This document shows, one piece after another, positions 54,571 to 63,983 of a stretch of DNA of 64,000 nt. Below the pieces are notes generated by a model. It saw only the letters and a program-made list of their open reading frames with translations. It ran no database searches and was not told the origin of the DNA. The stretch's first letter is position 1. Each line of letters starts with the position of its first letter. The DNA comes from Vibrio maritimus (GTDB taxonomy: Bacteria > Pseudomonadota > Gammaproteobacteria > Enterobacterales > Vibrionaceae): contig JYJJ01000006.1 in the NCBI GenBank assembly GCA_003263775.1, positions 280,129 to 344,128 of the forward strand, written 5' to 3'. Position numbers and translations under genes: made by a program.

Positions 54571-55701
54571 TTAGTGATCCAGGTAGAGGTAGTTTTGCCA
54601 GCTCTTCATTCGGATCAGAACCTTACGCATGATAGAAACATGGGTGAAGCTATCAGAATACACCGCAATTTCTACGTTAGAGCCCGTTGGTAGTACGTAC
54701 TCCCTCATATCATCTTCAATCACTAGTTTAACCATAGCTCGGCCAGAGGTATTGAATGTTTGAGTGGTTCTTAACGTACCGCTTGCTTGAATTTGGCCTT
54801 CAGGGATAGTGGGCAGAACCTCGACAACTTTACCTTTAAAGACTTTGCCTGGCAGTGCTCTAAACAGAAACTCCGCCTCAAAACCTGATTTAAGACGTTG
54901 CAGTGAGTTTTGTCTAAAAGCGCCCACATAAAAGTCTTGCTCAGTATGAACAAACGTCATGAGCGGTGCCAGTGGCAGCGGTACCGCCATCATACCTGGT
55001 CTCAGTGCTAGTTGAGTTACGTAGCCATCGGTCGGAGCTACTACGGTAGTTTCTCGCAGATTAAACTCGGCTTGAATCAGTTGGGCTTTCAACTGAGCAA
55101 CCATGGTGTTCTCACCGAAAATTTGCGACTCAAACGCAAGTCGAGCGCTCTCTTCTTGTGCTTGTGCGGCTTCAAGCGCAGCTTGGTTCGCTTTGAAGGT
55201 TTGTAGGCGAGTATCGACTTGTTGCTCGGTGAATGCACCTTTTTTAAAGCCTTGTTGATATCGATTGTACTCTCTTTCAGCTTTATCACGTTCGGCAAGC
55301 GCTTTAATGGTGTCCGATTGAGACGCTTTGTAGTTGCTTTCTAGCTGCAGTACGTCCTGCTCGGCATCGGCAAGGGCAGCTTTAGCTCGAATCACTTCTG
55401 CTTCAAAAGGAATAGGGTCGATACGAAATAATACGTCGCCTTTTTTAAGTTGTTGGTTGGCTTCGACGTCAACCGAGACGACTTTACCGCGTACGCTGGA
55501 AACAATCGGGGTGGTGGAGTAGAACTGGCCGCCAATTTGACTAAATGGGTGGTTGTAGTTCATTAACAAAATCAACGTCCCAACCAGAACGACGCCGCCT
55601 AATACGGCAGTAGGTACTGTCCATTTGTTGAGAGGTATCTTGAAGATCTTAAAGATAGCAATACATAGTGCGGCGTAGGTTAATACCAATAATAGATCCA
55701 T
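54571..55701 (-). CDS. HlyD family membrane fusion protein (YiaV/EmrA-like)
   Basis: Adaptor of 376 residues. An N-terminal membrane helix (LTYAALCIAIFKIF and VLGGVVLVGTLILL), lipoyl halves (TPIVSSVRGKVVSVDVEANQQLKKGD and TTVVAPTDGYVTQLALRPG), and between them a coiled-coil rich in Ala, Glu and Gln. Start 55701 follows the DUF3302 gene with three bases between. This pair corresponds to YiaV/YiaW, whose function is unproven. Unlike classic systems no exporter partner is adjacent. Confidence 0.84.
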   Translation of the reverse strand: MDLLLVLTYAALCIAIFKIFKIPLNKWTVPTAVLGGVVLVGTLILLMNYNHPFSQIGGQFYSTTPIVSSVRGKVVSVDVEANQQLKKGDVLFRIDPIPFEAEVIRAKAALADAEQDVLQLESNYKASQSDTIKALAERDKAEREYNRYQQGFKKGAFTEQQVDTRLQTFKANQAALEAAQAQEESARLAFESQIFGENTMVAQLKAQLIQAEFNLRETTVVAPTDGYVTQLALRPGMMAVPLPLAPLMTFVHTEQDFYVGAFRQNSLQRLKSGFEAEFLFRALPGKVFKGKVVEVLPTIPEGQIQASGTLRTTQTFNTSGRAMVKLVIEDDMREYVLPTGSNVEIAVYSDSFTHVSIMRKVLIRMKSWQNYLYLDH

Positions 55702-55704
55702 AGG

Positions 55705-56088
55705 TTACTTCTCCTCTGCCTGCACTTGGGTGGTCGCGGCTTTCTCTTGAGCCTGCTTACCCTTGAGGTAGCTCACCTCATTTTTAAGTTCATCGACTTG
55801 GTCAATGAGCTTTTCTAGACGGTGATGTAAATCGTGCTGCTCTTCCTCTAGTTTATGGAAGCCCCAGCCACGTTCATTTCGCCATAGCGTTGCCCAGATC
55901 CACAAAAATGGCCAAATGGCGTGTAGCGTAAATAAGCTTACCCATCCTGCAACATGTATGGCATCCTGATGAGGATGATCTCGCTCTTTGGCGATCTCAT
56001 AGGGGATGTCGTGAATAACGATGATTCCGTAGAACAGAACCAGGGCAACGAATACCAGTAGCCCTAAAGCAAAATAATCCAAAAACAT
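55705..56088 (-). CDS. DUF3302 membrane protein (YiaW-like)
   Basis: Inner-membrane protein of 127 residues beginning MFLDYFALGLLVFVALVLFYG. DUF3302 signature: IHDIPYEIAKERDHPHQDAIHVAGW, then LFTLHAIWPFLWIWATLW, with a coiled-coil, charged C terminus (about 80-127). Start 56088 follows AAGGA. Translationally close to the HlyD-type gene that follows, as yiaW is to yiaV. Exact role unknown. Confidence 0.85.
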   Translation of the reverse strand: MFLDYFALGLLVFVALVLFYGIIVIHDIPYEIAKERDHPHQDAIHVAGWVSLFTLHAIWPFLWIWATLWRNERGWGFHKLEEEQHDLHHRLEKLIDQVDELKNEVSYLKGKQAQEKAATTQVQAEEK

Positions 56089-56198
56089 AATGCATCCTTG
56101 GTGAAGAGTATTGAATCGCGTAATCAATTTACGTTGGTTAAGTATTTGTTGTAATTATGTATTATGCAATAGCAAACTGATAAATATTAGAGGGTTGA

Positions 56199-57089
56199 GT
56201 GCAATTTCTTGGTGAATTTGCAGCCATTGGTGCTGCGATTGTGTGGGCAGTTGCCACATGGATATACAGTCAGTTCAGTCATCACTTTTCTGCGATGCAG
56301 CTAAATATCATTAAGGGTATTTTGGCATCGGTAATGATGCTACTGGTGATGCCTTTCGTTCCCATGCCGGATGTGCAATTAGAGGCGAGCTATGTCTGGA
56401 TACTCGGCATATCTGGCATCATAGGCATCGCGATTGGTGATAGTGCCTACTTTGCTTCACTAAAACGTATTGGTGCCAGCAAAACGCTATTGCTGGAATC
56501 ATTAGCGCCGCCGTTATCTGGTGTTCTCGCTTTGGTGGCGCTTGGCACAGCGTTGGGGTTTCAGAGTTGGTTAGGAGTGATTATCACCACCATTGCGGTG
56601 ACCGCGGTCGTGTTTCAACCTGCCGATGAGCATACTCAAAAGCCGAGTTTATCAGGCATTGGATTTGGATTGCTGGCCAGCGTGTGCCAGGCAAGTGGTG
56701 TTGTCATTTCCCATTTTGCATTGGTGCAAGGAGACTTACCACCGCTACTGGGCGCTTTGATTCGTCTCACTATCGGTGTAGCAGCGGTGGCGCTATTGAT
56801 TGGTTTTGTTGAGAAAAAGCCGTACCAGAAAATGGTTGAGCAGAGCAAAGGCATGAGTCAGAAAAACTGGTGTTGGTTGCTGGCGGCGATTTTTGTAGGG
56901 ACGTTCCTTGCTCTCTGGCTACAACAGGTTGCGCTTAAACATGCTAATCCTGCTATCGCGCAAACCTTGATTGCCACCAGTCCTTTGTTCATTCTGATTA
57001 TCTATGCCATCCGCGGTGAGCCAATCTCACGTCGCAGTGTCGTCGGTACTCTATTTGCGCTCGCTGGGATTTCGCTGTTCTTTTTGTAG
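56199..57089 (+). CDS. EamA/DMT family transporter
   Basis: Inner-membrane protein of 296 residues, ten helices in two EamA halves: FAAIGAAIVWAVATWIYSQF, then IGIAIGDSAYFASLKRIGASKTLLLESLAPP, and GIGFGLLASVCQASGVVISHFAL. GTG start at 56199 follows AGAGGG. Divergent from DUF3302 and convergent with the zinc-ribbon gene. Substrate unknown. Confidence 0.85.
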   Translation: MQFLGEFAAIGAAIVWAVATWIYSQFSHHFSAMQLNIIKGILASVMMLLVMPFVPMPDVQLEASYVWILGISGIIGIAIGDSAYFASLKRIGASKTLLLESLAPPLSGVLALVALGTALGFQSWLGVIITTIAVTAVVFQPADEHTQKPSLSGIGFGLLASVCQASGVVISHFALVQGDLPPLLGALIRLTIGVAAVALLIGFVEKKPYQKMVEQSKGMSQKNWCWLLAAIFVGTFLALWLQQVALKHANPAIAQTLIATSPLFILIIYAIRGEPISRRSVVGTLFALAGISLFFL

Positions 57090-57159
57090 TGCTTGATTGT
57101 AGCGATTGGCTGTAGCGCTTGTTTGCAACAAATGAGCTACTCGAGCAGGCAGCGTAGGG

Positions 57160-58622
57160 TCATCGGTTCTTCGGTGACCCCAATCTTTGAGCGGCCGTCT
57201 GACCTTGCTTGTCTTGATAACAGAGGTTGTGCCAAGCACGGAAAATATCCAGCAGTGGGTGGATCCCCGCAGGTCTTAGTTTTCGTCTTGGTTCATTCAC
57301 GAAGCTTTCAAACAGCAAGTGGAAACGGTCTTGATAAAAGGTCACTTGCTTGGTTGAGGCGGTTTGTAGCCAATAAGAGACATTCGGGTTATTGCCTGCT
57401 AGGTAACACACTCCTTTGCTTGCCCCTGAAGATTGATGAGTCACCGCCCAGCGATCGCGCCACCATCCCATCAGTACCACGTCAATAAGCTCGGATGACT
57501 GTGCATCTTGCCAATGTTCATCTTGTTCTACGTACATTAGCTCCACGTTACCGTGTTGGATTTCACCCAGAAAAACAGTAAGCGCGGCAGAGCGCAGCAC
57601 GGGATCTTGTGGCATGTATACCGTCACGCGCTTTTTGTTTTCTCCAGACTCGCTGCTTAGCGATTCTAGAATCGATAAGTAGTGAGCATAGGAGGTGTAG
57701 GGGGCTCTAATTAGCGAGCCTACAGCAGGGTAATGAAACTCGGCAAAGTTACCCAGAGGATCTTCGACGTTACTGCGCGCTAGGATGTTTTGATAGGTAA
57801 TATCAATTTGTCCTTTCAAATCGGTCGCGGTGGTGTTGATCTCATGATTGGTCTCCGCACTGTAGTTTTTCGGGAGCACTTGAGTACCCGCTGCATAGGC
57901 ATCGTGATCTTCTAGTGTATTCTCGGCATCGGCTGAGCTGTAGTTGGTGTGTTGGCACAGCACATAACCTGAATCGGCATCGCAGGTTGCAAACCAAAAA
58001 ACGCCGTTGTGGCTTTGTGGCTGCAATGGTCGATAATGTGAGGCTAAATGAAAAGTATCAGTGTGTTTTATCCAACGACCATCGATATCCGCTAATTTAC
58101 GACGGCAACGACTGGCAATCTGATCGATATGATCGTAAAAGGTTTTTGGATTGATTTTCAGCTTTCGACAGATCTCGCGCACTGAGTATCCGGTAAACAA
58201 AAGTCCAAGTAACGACTCTTGGAAGCTCAGTTTCTTATTACTGCCCGACCATTTATCAACAAAGGTGCCCTGGCAAGATTTACAGCGATAGCGTTGACGA
58301 TCGCCACTAAACCCAAAAGAGTGATAACGCTCTTTGTGGGTATGTACCGACAGTCCAAAGTGTTCGCATTGCGGATCTTTGCACGAAGGGAGCCCTTCGT
58401 GATGATGCTGCTTCAATCGAGTCAGTTCATTGAGCACTTCTCGATTGTTAAGTAGGGGGGAAACGCGCCACACTCGCGGCATACCATCGCTGGCCGTTTG
58501 GGGTTACGGTGCTGCAGGATATAGAGGTTTGCATCACTTTGTCCAAAATTGTCACACGCCAATGTTTTACAAAAATTGAGCTGTAACCCGTCCGCGGCCA
58601 TCGGCAGTTTGCCTTCTGACAC
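57160..58622 (-). CDS. Zinc-ribbon/HTH transposase-like protein (one apparent frameshift)
   Basis: Protein of 487 residues when joined. It has two zinc-ribbon-like Cys sets: FCKTLACDNFG with MVCRECGAF, and CKDPQCEHFG with QRYRCKSCQGTFVDKWSG (the latter like the IS1 InsA ribbon). An HTH follows: FTGYSVREICRKLKINPKTFYDHI, then a region with WFATCDADSGYVLCQHTNYSS that may hold a DDE-like or RNase-H-like fold. The frame jumps at the G run 58455-58460; one more gives GAFPPLLNNREVLNELT. GTG at 58622 is the likely start. No terminal inverted repeats or target duplications seen; a domesticated transposase is possible. A DNA-binding role is inferred. Confidence 0.6.
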
Positions 58623-58654
58623 GTTCACCCCCTATGGTTTGGTGACATCAAGCC

Positions 58655-58702
58655 ATGAATATTGCTATACATGAATATTGCTATACAAGAATACTGTTAT
58701 AG
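58655..58702. repeat. Tandem 16-bp repeats upstream of the zinc-ribbon gene
   Basis: Two exact copies of ATGAATATTGCTATAC (58655-58670 and 58671-58686), followed by a degenerate third (AAGAATACTGTTATAG, 58687-58702). They lie just before the zinc-ribbon gene start, so may be binding sites for it or promoter elements. Confidence 0.7.
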
Positions 58703-58728
58703 GGCTCGATGAAGTCTTTAAATCAGTT

Positions 58729-58766
58729 AGAAAAAAGCCAGCTCACTTCAGGCTTGAGCTGGCTTT
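58729..58766 (-). terminator. Rho-independent terminator of deoD
   Basis: AAAGCCAGCTCA, nine-base loop, TGAGCTGGCTTT; leftward a T run follows. It ends the deoD transcript. Confidence 0.9.
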
Positions 58767-58772
58767 CTTCTT

Positions 58773-59483
58773 TTATAGGTTGATTGCAGTTTCTAGTGCA
58801 ACGACCATCATATCGTTGAACGATTTTTGGCGATCTTCTGAGCTTAGTTTCTCACCACGGATGATGTGGTCAGATACAGTCAGTACCGTTAGAGCTTTCG
58901 CGCCAAGGTCTGCAGCAACGCCGTAGATACCTGCCGCTTCCATATCGACACCTAGGATGCCAAGGTGCTTCATTTTGTCGAAGATATCTGCTTCTGGAGT
59001 GTAGAACAGGTCTGCCGAGAAGATGTTACCTACTTTAACCGGTACTTCTTTAATGCGTGCTTGCTTCACGGCTTCTTCTAGAAGACCGAAATCAGCAATC
59101 GCAGCAAAATCGTGGTCATTGAATCGAATACGGTTCACTTTAGAGTCTGTTGACGCGCCCATACCGATCACAACATCCATTAGGTTTACGTCGTCACGTA
59201 CCGCACCACAGCTACCTACGCGAATTACGTTTTTAACGCCGTAATCTTTGATAAGTTCGTGAACGTAGATACAGCAAGAAGGGATGCCCATACCGTGACC
59301 CATCACTGACACTCGCTTGCCTTTATAGGTACCTGTGTAGCCAAACATGTTGCGAACGTCACACACTTTCTCTACGTCTTCTAAGAAAGTTTCTGCGATG
59401 TATTGTGCGCGAAGTGGATCGCCTGGCATTAGTACTGTCTCTGCGAAATCACCTGGTTTTGCATTGATATGAGGGGTTGCCAT
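58773..59483 (-). CDS. deoD: Purine nucleoside phosphorylase DeoD-type
   Basis: Cytoplasmic enzyme of 236 residues, normal DeoD length. [54 protein letters not shown] and the catalytic Asp204 in TVSDHI. It phosphorolyses purine nucleosides. No other deo gene adjoins, which fits a second, stand-alone deoD as on Vibrio chromosome II. Start 59483; upstream is a promoter-rich region shared with the divergent DUF523 operon. Confidence 0.93.
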   Translation of the reverse strand: MATPHINAKPGDFAETVLMPGDPLRAQYIAETFLEDVEKVCDVRNMFGYTGTYKGKRVSVMGHGMGIPSCCIYVHELIKDYGVKNVIRVGSCGAVRDDVNLMDVVIGMGASTDSKVNRIRFNDHDFAAIADFGLLEEAVKQARIKEVPVKVGNIFSADLFYTPEADIFDKMKHLGILGVDMEAAGIYGVAADLGAKALTVLTVSDHIIRGEKLSSEDRQKSFNDMMVVALETAINL

Positions 59484-59726
59484 GGGGGTCGCTCCTAAAG
59501 TTTTAACTAATTATGTTGAACGCTATGTTCGTTGTTGATGAGGATTTTAACGCGCCCAGCAAGGGCTCTATGAGAGTTTAGTCACAAATTTGTCGGTAAC
59601 GAACAGAAATTCGCTTAATGATAACTAATTTTGTTGAAACTGGCTGGGCAATCGATTTTATCGATGATTGAAAGTGGGGAAAATATTTGTCTCGTGAGTG
59701 AACCATTTGTCCGCGGCAATCATAAA

Positions 59727-59799
59727 ATTGTACAAAAGAAAATTTTGTATCACTTCAGAAAGTGATCTAAAACTTATACATAACCGTATTTTGTACAAT
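59727..59799. promoter_or_regulatory. TTGTACA-type repeats upstream of the photolyase operon
   Basis: ATTGTACAAAA (59727-59737) and its reverse complement TTTTGTACAAT (59789-59799) with related TTTTGTATCA and TTATACATAA words between, plus TCACTT-CAGA-AAGTGA at 59750-59765. TGATCT-16-CGTATT at 59763-59790 resembles promoters of ChrR-type ECF sigma factors. Candidate operators of the MerR regulator in the operon. Confidence 0.45.
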
Positions 59800-59830
59800 G
59801 TTAGCGAGAGCAAGGTGTGAGGAAAGGACG

Positions 59831-60780
59831 ATGAGCGAGAAAATTACCGTTGGGATCAGCTCCTGCCTATTAGGCGAAAAAGTGCGTTTCGACTCTGGTC
59901 ATAAGCAAAGCACGTACGTCAACAAAGAACTAAGAGATTACTTCGATTTTGTGTCTGTTTGCCCTGAAGTAGGGATGGGTTTACCAGTGCCAAGGCAACG
60001 ATTCGATTGATGAGCAACGAAGAACGCATCGCACTTGTAGACACCAAAGATGCATCAAATGACCACACAGATGGCATGATGCGTTTTACTCGAGAAAAAG
60101 TCGCCGAGTTAGAAGACACGGAAATGTGTGGCTACATCGTTTGCGCTAAATCTCCAAGTTGTGGGATGGAGCGTGTGAAGGTTTACACTCGTGGCCATGC
60201 TCGAACTGATGGTGTTGGCTTGTATACCGAGCACTTAATGAAAAAAATGCCTTGGCTGCCAGTTGAGGAAGACGGACGACTCAATGACCCTGTATTGAAA
60301 GAGAACTTTGTAGCGCGTGTTTACAGCTTAAAGGATTTCTATGCATCAATGAGTGGCGAACCAACGCCTGGCAAAATCGTCGCTTTCCATTCTCGTTACA
60401 AATTGACGCTCATGGCACATGATCCGCAGTCTTACAAGAGTTTGGGACGTCTTGTTGCAAACCAGGCTGACTATCAGCCAGACGAGTTCTATCAAGCCTA
60501 TCGCCTAGGGTTGATGGAAGGGTTGAAAAACCGCGCAAGCCGAAAAAATGTGACCAACGTGCTCATGCACATTCAAGGGTATTTCAAGCGCTCGCTTAAT
60601 AAAGATGAGAAAGCGGAACTTGCCCACGTTATCGATGACTACCGTACTGGACTGCTACCGATATTAGCGCCATTGACGCTGCTTAAACACTACCTCAATG
60701 CTTACCCAGATGACTACTTGTCACATCAGCAGTTTTTGCAGCCCCACCCAGAGGAGATGCGTTTAAGATATGGCTTGTAG
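59831..60780 (+). CDS. DUF523/DUF1722 protein (YbgA-like, one apparent frameshift)
   Basis: Protein of 316 residues when joined. DUF523 half: GISSCLLGEKVRFDSGHKQS, CPEVGMGLPVPR, and CGYIVCAKSPSCGMERVKVY with paired cysteines; DUF1722 half: LTLMAHDPQSYKSLGRLVANQ and MHIQGYFKRSLNKDEKAELAHVIDDYRTG. The frame jumps near 59994 (GG for GGG), restoring PRATIRLMSNEE. Start 59831 follows GGAAAGGACG. In E. coli ybgA precedes phr; here it begins the merR-phr operon. Cysteines may hold an Fe-S centre; function not established. Confidence 0.82.
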
Positions 60781-60799
60781 TAATACCTTGAGTACTACC

Positions 60800-61587
60800 A
60801 TGTACGCGATCCGTGAAGTGGCGGATATTACTGGCGTTAAGCCGTTACGCTTCGGGCTTGGCAACGTCGGTACAATTTGATTCAACCACAGCGCACTGAC
60901 AAAGGGCATCGCCTCTACACTGAGAAAGATGTTGAACGTATTAACACTATCCAAAGCTGGCTCAGTAAAGGGGTCTCCATAGGTAAAGTTAAGGCGCTCA
61001 TTGATTCTGACACTCTGTCTCAAACTGACATCGAGACCGAGCAATTGGAAGAAGTGACGACGTTACTGGATGCCCTCGGCGCTTTAAGCAGTAAGAAAGT
61101 TGACGTCATTATTGATACTGTGTTGAAAGAGTATCCTTTAGATGTGGTGGAGATGAAGTTTGTTGTCCCAGTTCTCAACGCAACGGACTACTTGAAACTG
61201 AGCCCTAAAGCGATACAGCAATCACTGTTTAAAACAGCGATGATTCAAAAGCTTGCCATCATGGCGAATGTAGAGCGTAAACGAAAACGCTCAACATCCA
61301 CTTTGCTGGTGAGTATGGATGTTACCGGCAATCTATTTGCCTGGCTGAATTATGCAAGGTTGTCGGAACAGGGCATCAATGTCACCTTCATTGATGGGGT
61401 CGAAGATGTGTCGGCGCTTCAGGTGGATTCAGTGAATTTCGACTCGGTATATCTCTTTGCGGAGAAATCCTTATCTGAAAAACAACTTGATGCAATTCGA
61501 GTGCAGCGTGAGCAGGACAAACCGGCTTGGTTATTGTCTCCCGTCATTGAGCACTTAATCAGTAATAATGCGGGTAAGCTGTCATGA
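60800..61587 (+). CDS. MerR family regulator upstream of photolyase (one apparent frameshift)
   Basis: Regulator of 262 residues once joined. N-terminal MYAIREVADITGVKP then, one base restored near 60842, VTLRAWQRRYNLIQPQRTDKGHRLYTEKDVERI, a MerR DNA-binding domain of the LitR/CarA group with the R-x-W-x-x-R-Y motif. The C-terminal part is helical; no obvious vitamin B12-binding E-x-H/D-x-H-x-x-G motif, unlike light-sensing LitR or CarH. Stop overlaps the phr start by four bases (ATGA). TTG at 60788 is an alternative start. It probably controls the photolyase operon. Confidence 0.8.
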
Positions 61588-62989
61588 AACTAATGCTGTT
61601 TAATCGTGATCTTAGAACCATTGATAATACAGCGCTCATCGCTGCCATTGATGGTGTCACACCTGTGGTCGCCTGTTTTATTATTACGCCGCAGCAATGG
61701 GCTGAGCATGACCTTGCTCCTATTCAAGCCGATCTGATATTTAGACGTTTGAGAGAGCTTGAAAATGAGCTTAGTGCGCTGAACATACCTTTGATAGTGG
61801 CGAGTACAGATAACTTCGATGGAGCGAACCAGTGGCTTGTAGAGCTCTGCACCAAACATGATATCGGTGATATCTACCTAAACCGAGATTACGAGTTCAA
61901 TGAGCGTCAGCGAGTAGAGCAACTAGAATTGCTGGCGGCTAAAAATGGCATAAATGTGAATGCCTTTGATGACAAGTGCATGTTGTTGCCAGGTAGCGTT
62001 CTTAACAAACAAGGTGGTTACTTTAAGGTTTTCACGCCATTTAGAAAGGCATGGCAAAATCAGTTTTCAAGAGTTGAAGTTGTTAAGCCACCCGTCTCCG
62101 CACCATGTACTGCAGACTTCCAAGGTTTAACTTCTTTGGAGGAATGCTTTACTTATCCAAGGCAAGATAGCGGTCAATATCATGTATCGACAGATTCAAT
62201 ATTGGCCCGTTTGAGGCAATTCTCTGATGAATCAGTACGCAATTATCACAATGAACGTGACATACCGGCGATTGATGGTACGAGTCAATTAAGCCCTATC
62301 TAGCGATTGGCGCGTTGTCCGTTCGTCAATGTATAGCGCGCCTTTACTATGATGCTGAGGGAGAGCCTTTGTCCGAAGGGGCGCAAGTATGGCTTAGTGA
62401 GCTTATTTGGCGAGAGTTCTACCAGCACCTCATCCACTTTGAACCGAAGCTGTCGAAGCATAAAGGCTATCTAGAGTGGGAGAAGGGGCTGCGCTGGCCT
62501 GGAGAGGACGCGTGGTTTGAACGTTGGTGTGAAGGAAAAACAGGCTATCCGATTGTGGATGCGGCGATGCAGCAGCTTAACCAGACAGGTTGGATGCACA
62601 ACAGACTGCGAATGATTGTCGCGAGCTTTTTGACCAAAGACCTAAACATCGATTGGCGTCGAGGTGAGCGTTACTTTATGAGCAAACTGGTGGATGGCGA
62701 CTTCGCAGCGAATAACGGCGGATGGCAGTGGTGTGCGTCGACAGGGTGCGATGGACAGCCCTATTTTCGGATTTTTAATCCCATCACCCAAGGTGAGCGA
62801 TTCGATACCCAAGGGGAATTTATTCGCACTTGGCTGCCATCGCTTCGCGATGTGCCTAACAAATTTATCCATAAGCCATGGATGTGGCCGCACTTCGATG
62901 GTGTGGCATATCCGGCACCAATAGTTGATCACAAGACACAAAGAGAGATAACCTTAGCTTTATACAAAGAAGCTAAGGATCAATTTTGA
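61584..62989 (+). CDS. phrB: Deoxyribodipyrimidine photolyase (one apparent frameshift)
   Basis: FAD-dependent repair enzyme of 468 residues after joining, the normal class I length. Antenna-domain start MKLMLFNRDLRTIDNTALI; FAD-domain blocks LIWREFYQHLIHFEP, GYPIVDAAMQQLNQTGWMHNRLRMIVASFLTKDL, DGDFAANNGGWQWCASTGCD and RIFNPITQGERFD are visible. The frame jumps at the C run 62294-62296; one more gives SQLSPYLAIGALSVRQC. Light-driven repair of cyclobutane dimers. Starts inside the MerR stop (ATGA). The next gene begins with TGATG overlap. Confidence 0.9.
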
Positions 62990-63900
62990 TGTTACGTAAG
63001 ACCTTACTGGCAGCTTGCTTAGGATTTTCTCAGTGGTTAAGCGCAGCGACTTTTGAGCTTCCAACCGATGGTAGCAATATGGTTGGCACGCTCCAGTACC
63101 ACAGCGTTGAAGCGGGTGAGACCATGTCTGACATCGCTAAGCGTTACGATGTGGGCTTTTTGTCACTGATGGCCGCTAACAAAGGTGTCGACCCATTTTT
63201 GCCATCTGAAGGCTACGTATTGACGATACCGTCTCAAGCTATTCTACCTGAGGTCGATTACGAAGGTATCGTGATCAACTTGGCTGAGCTACGTCTGTAT
63301 TACTTTGAGCCGGACAAAAATTTGGTGCACATTTTCCCAGTAGGTATTGGGCGTATTGGCCAAGACACCCCTGAAATGACTACGACAATCAGTCAATTGC
63401 GTGAGAATCCAACATGGACACCACCCACCTCTATCCGTAAAGACTACCTAGCAAAAGGGATTGAACTCCCGGATGTTGTACCGGCAGGTCCTGAGAATCC
63501 GCTCGGTGATTACGCGATGCGCCTTGCTTACGGTACAGGTAGTTATTTGATTCACGGTACCAACAAAGACTTCGGCATTGGGCTGCGCGTGAGTGCTGGC
63601 TGTATTCGAATGGATCCAAAAGATATCGATTGGCTGTTCTATCAAGTGAAGCTTGGCACTAAAGTTCGAGTGATTGATGAACCAATCAAAATAGCGCTTG
63701 AGCCGGATAGAAGCGTGTTTATCGAGGCTCATGAACCCCTTACCCGTAGCGACGGCACCAAAAAGGCGATGGAGCTTCCTCAAGAGCTAACATGGTGGCT
63801 AGAAGAGTACGGGATTAGAGACCAAATTGCTCGTGCAGCGGTATTGGCTCAAAACGGCGTGCCGATTGAGGTAGTGCCGGCGATGGATGATCTAGAGTAA
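62989..63900 (+). CDS. L,D-transpeptidase with LysM domain
   Basis: Periplasmic cell-wall enzyme of 303 residues. Signal MLRKTLLAACLGFSQWLSA; LysM at about 35-80 (YHSVEAGETMSDIAKRYDV); YkuD catalytic domain with HGTNKDFGIGLRVSAGCIRM (His and Cys in S-x-G-C-I-R-M). ATG at 62989 overlaps the photolyase stop by one base (TGATG), so it is part of the operon. Makes L,D-crosslinks or links lipoprotein; exact activity unknown. Downstream is a terminator. Confidence 0.92.
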   Translation: MLRKTLLAACLGFSQWLSAATFELPTDGSNMVGTLQYHSVEAGETMSDIAKRYDVGFLSLMAANKGVDPFLPSEGYVLTIPSQAILPEVDYEGIVINLAELRLYYFEPDKNLVHIFPVGIGRIGQDTPEMTTTISQLRENPTWTPPTSIRKDYLAKGIELPDVVPAGPENPLGDYAMRLAYGTGSYLIHGTNKDFGIGLRVSAGCIRMDPKDIDWLFYQVKLGTKVRVIDEPIKIALEPDRSVFIEAHEPLTRSDGTKKAMELPQELTWWLEEYGIRDQIARAAVLAQNGVPIEVVPAMDDLE

Positions 63901-63953
63901 CAGTATCTAGAGCGACCGATATAGTTCGGTTGCTCACTGTAGAGCAGACATAA

Positions 63954-63983
63954 AAAAACGCCCACGATATCGTGGGCGTTTTT
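63954..63983 (+). terminator. Rho-independent terminator of the photolyase operon
   Basis: AAAAACGCCCACGAT and its exact reverse complement, ATCGTGGGCGTTTTT; a perfect hairpin with T-tract. Confidence 0.94.

Noticed and set aside
54511..54693. Short rightward frame starting at the end of the glutathione peroxidase gene
   Set aside because: Runs through the terminator and then antisense to the HlyD gene; no sign of translation.
57090..58720. Complete insertion sequence around the zinc-ribbon gene
   Set aside because: I looked for terminal inverted repeats and target duplications in both flanks and found none; only a tandem 16-bp repeat is present.
59763..59790. Confident call of an ECF promoter
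   Set aside because: The −35/−10 pair is only a resemblance from memory and spacing; kept as a possibility, not a separate feature.
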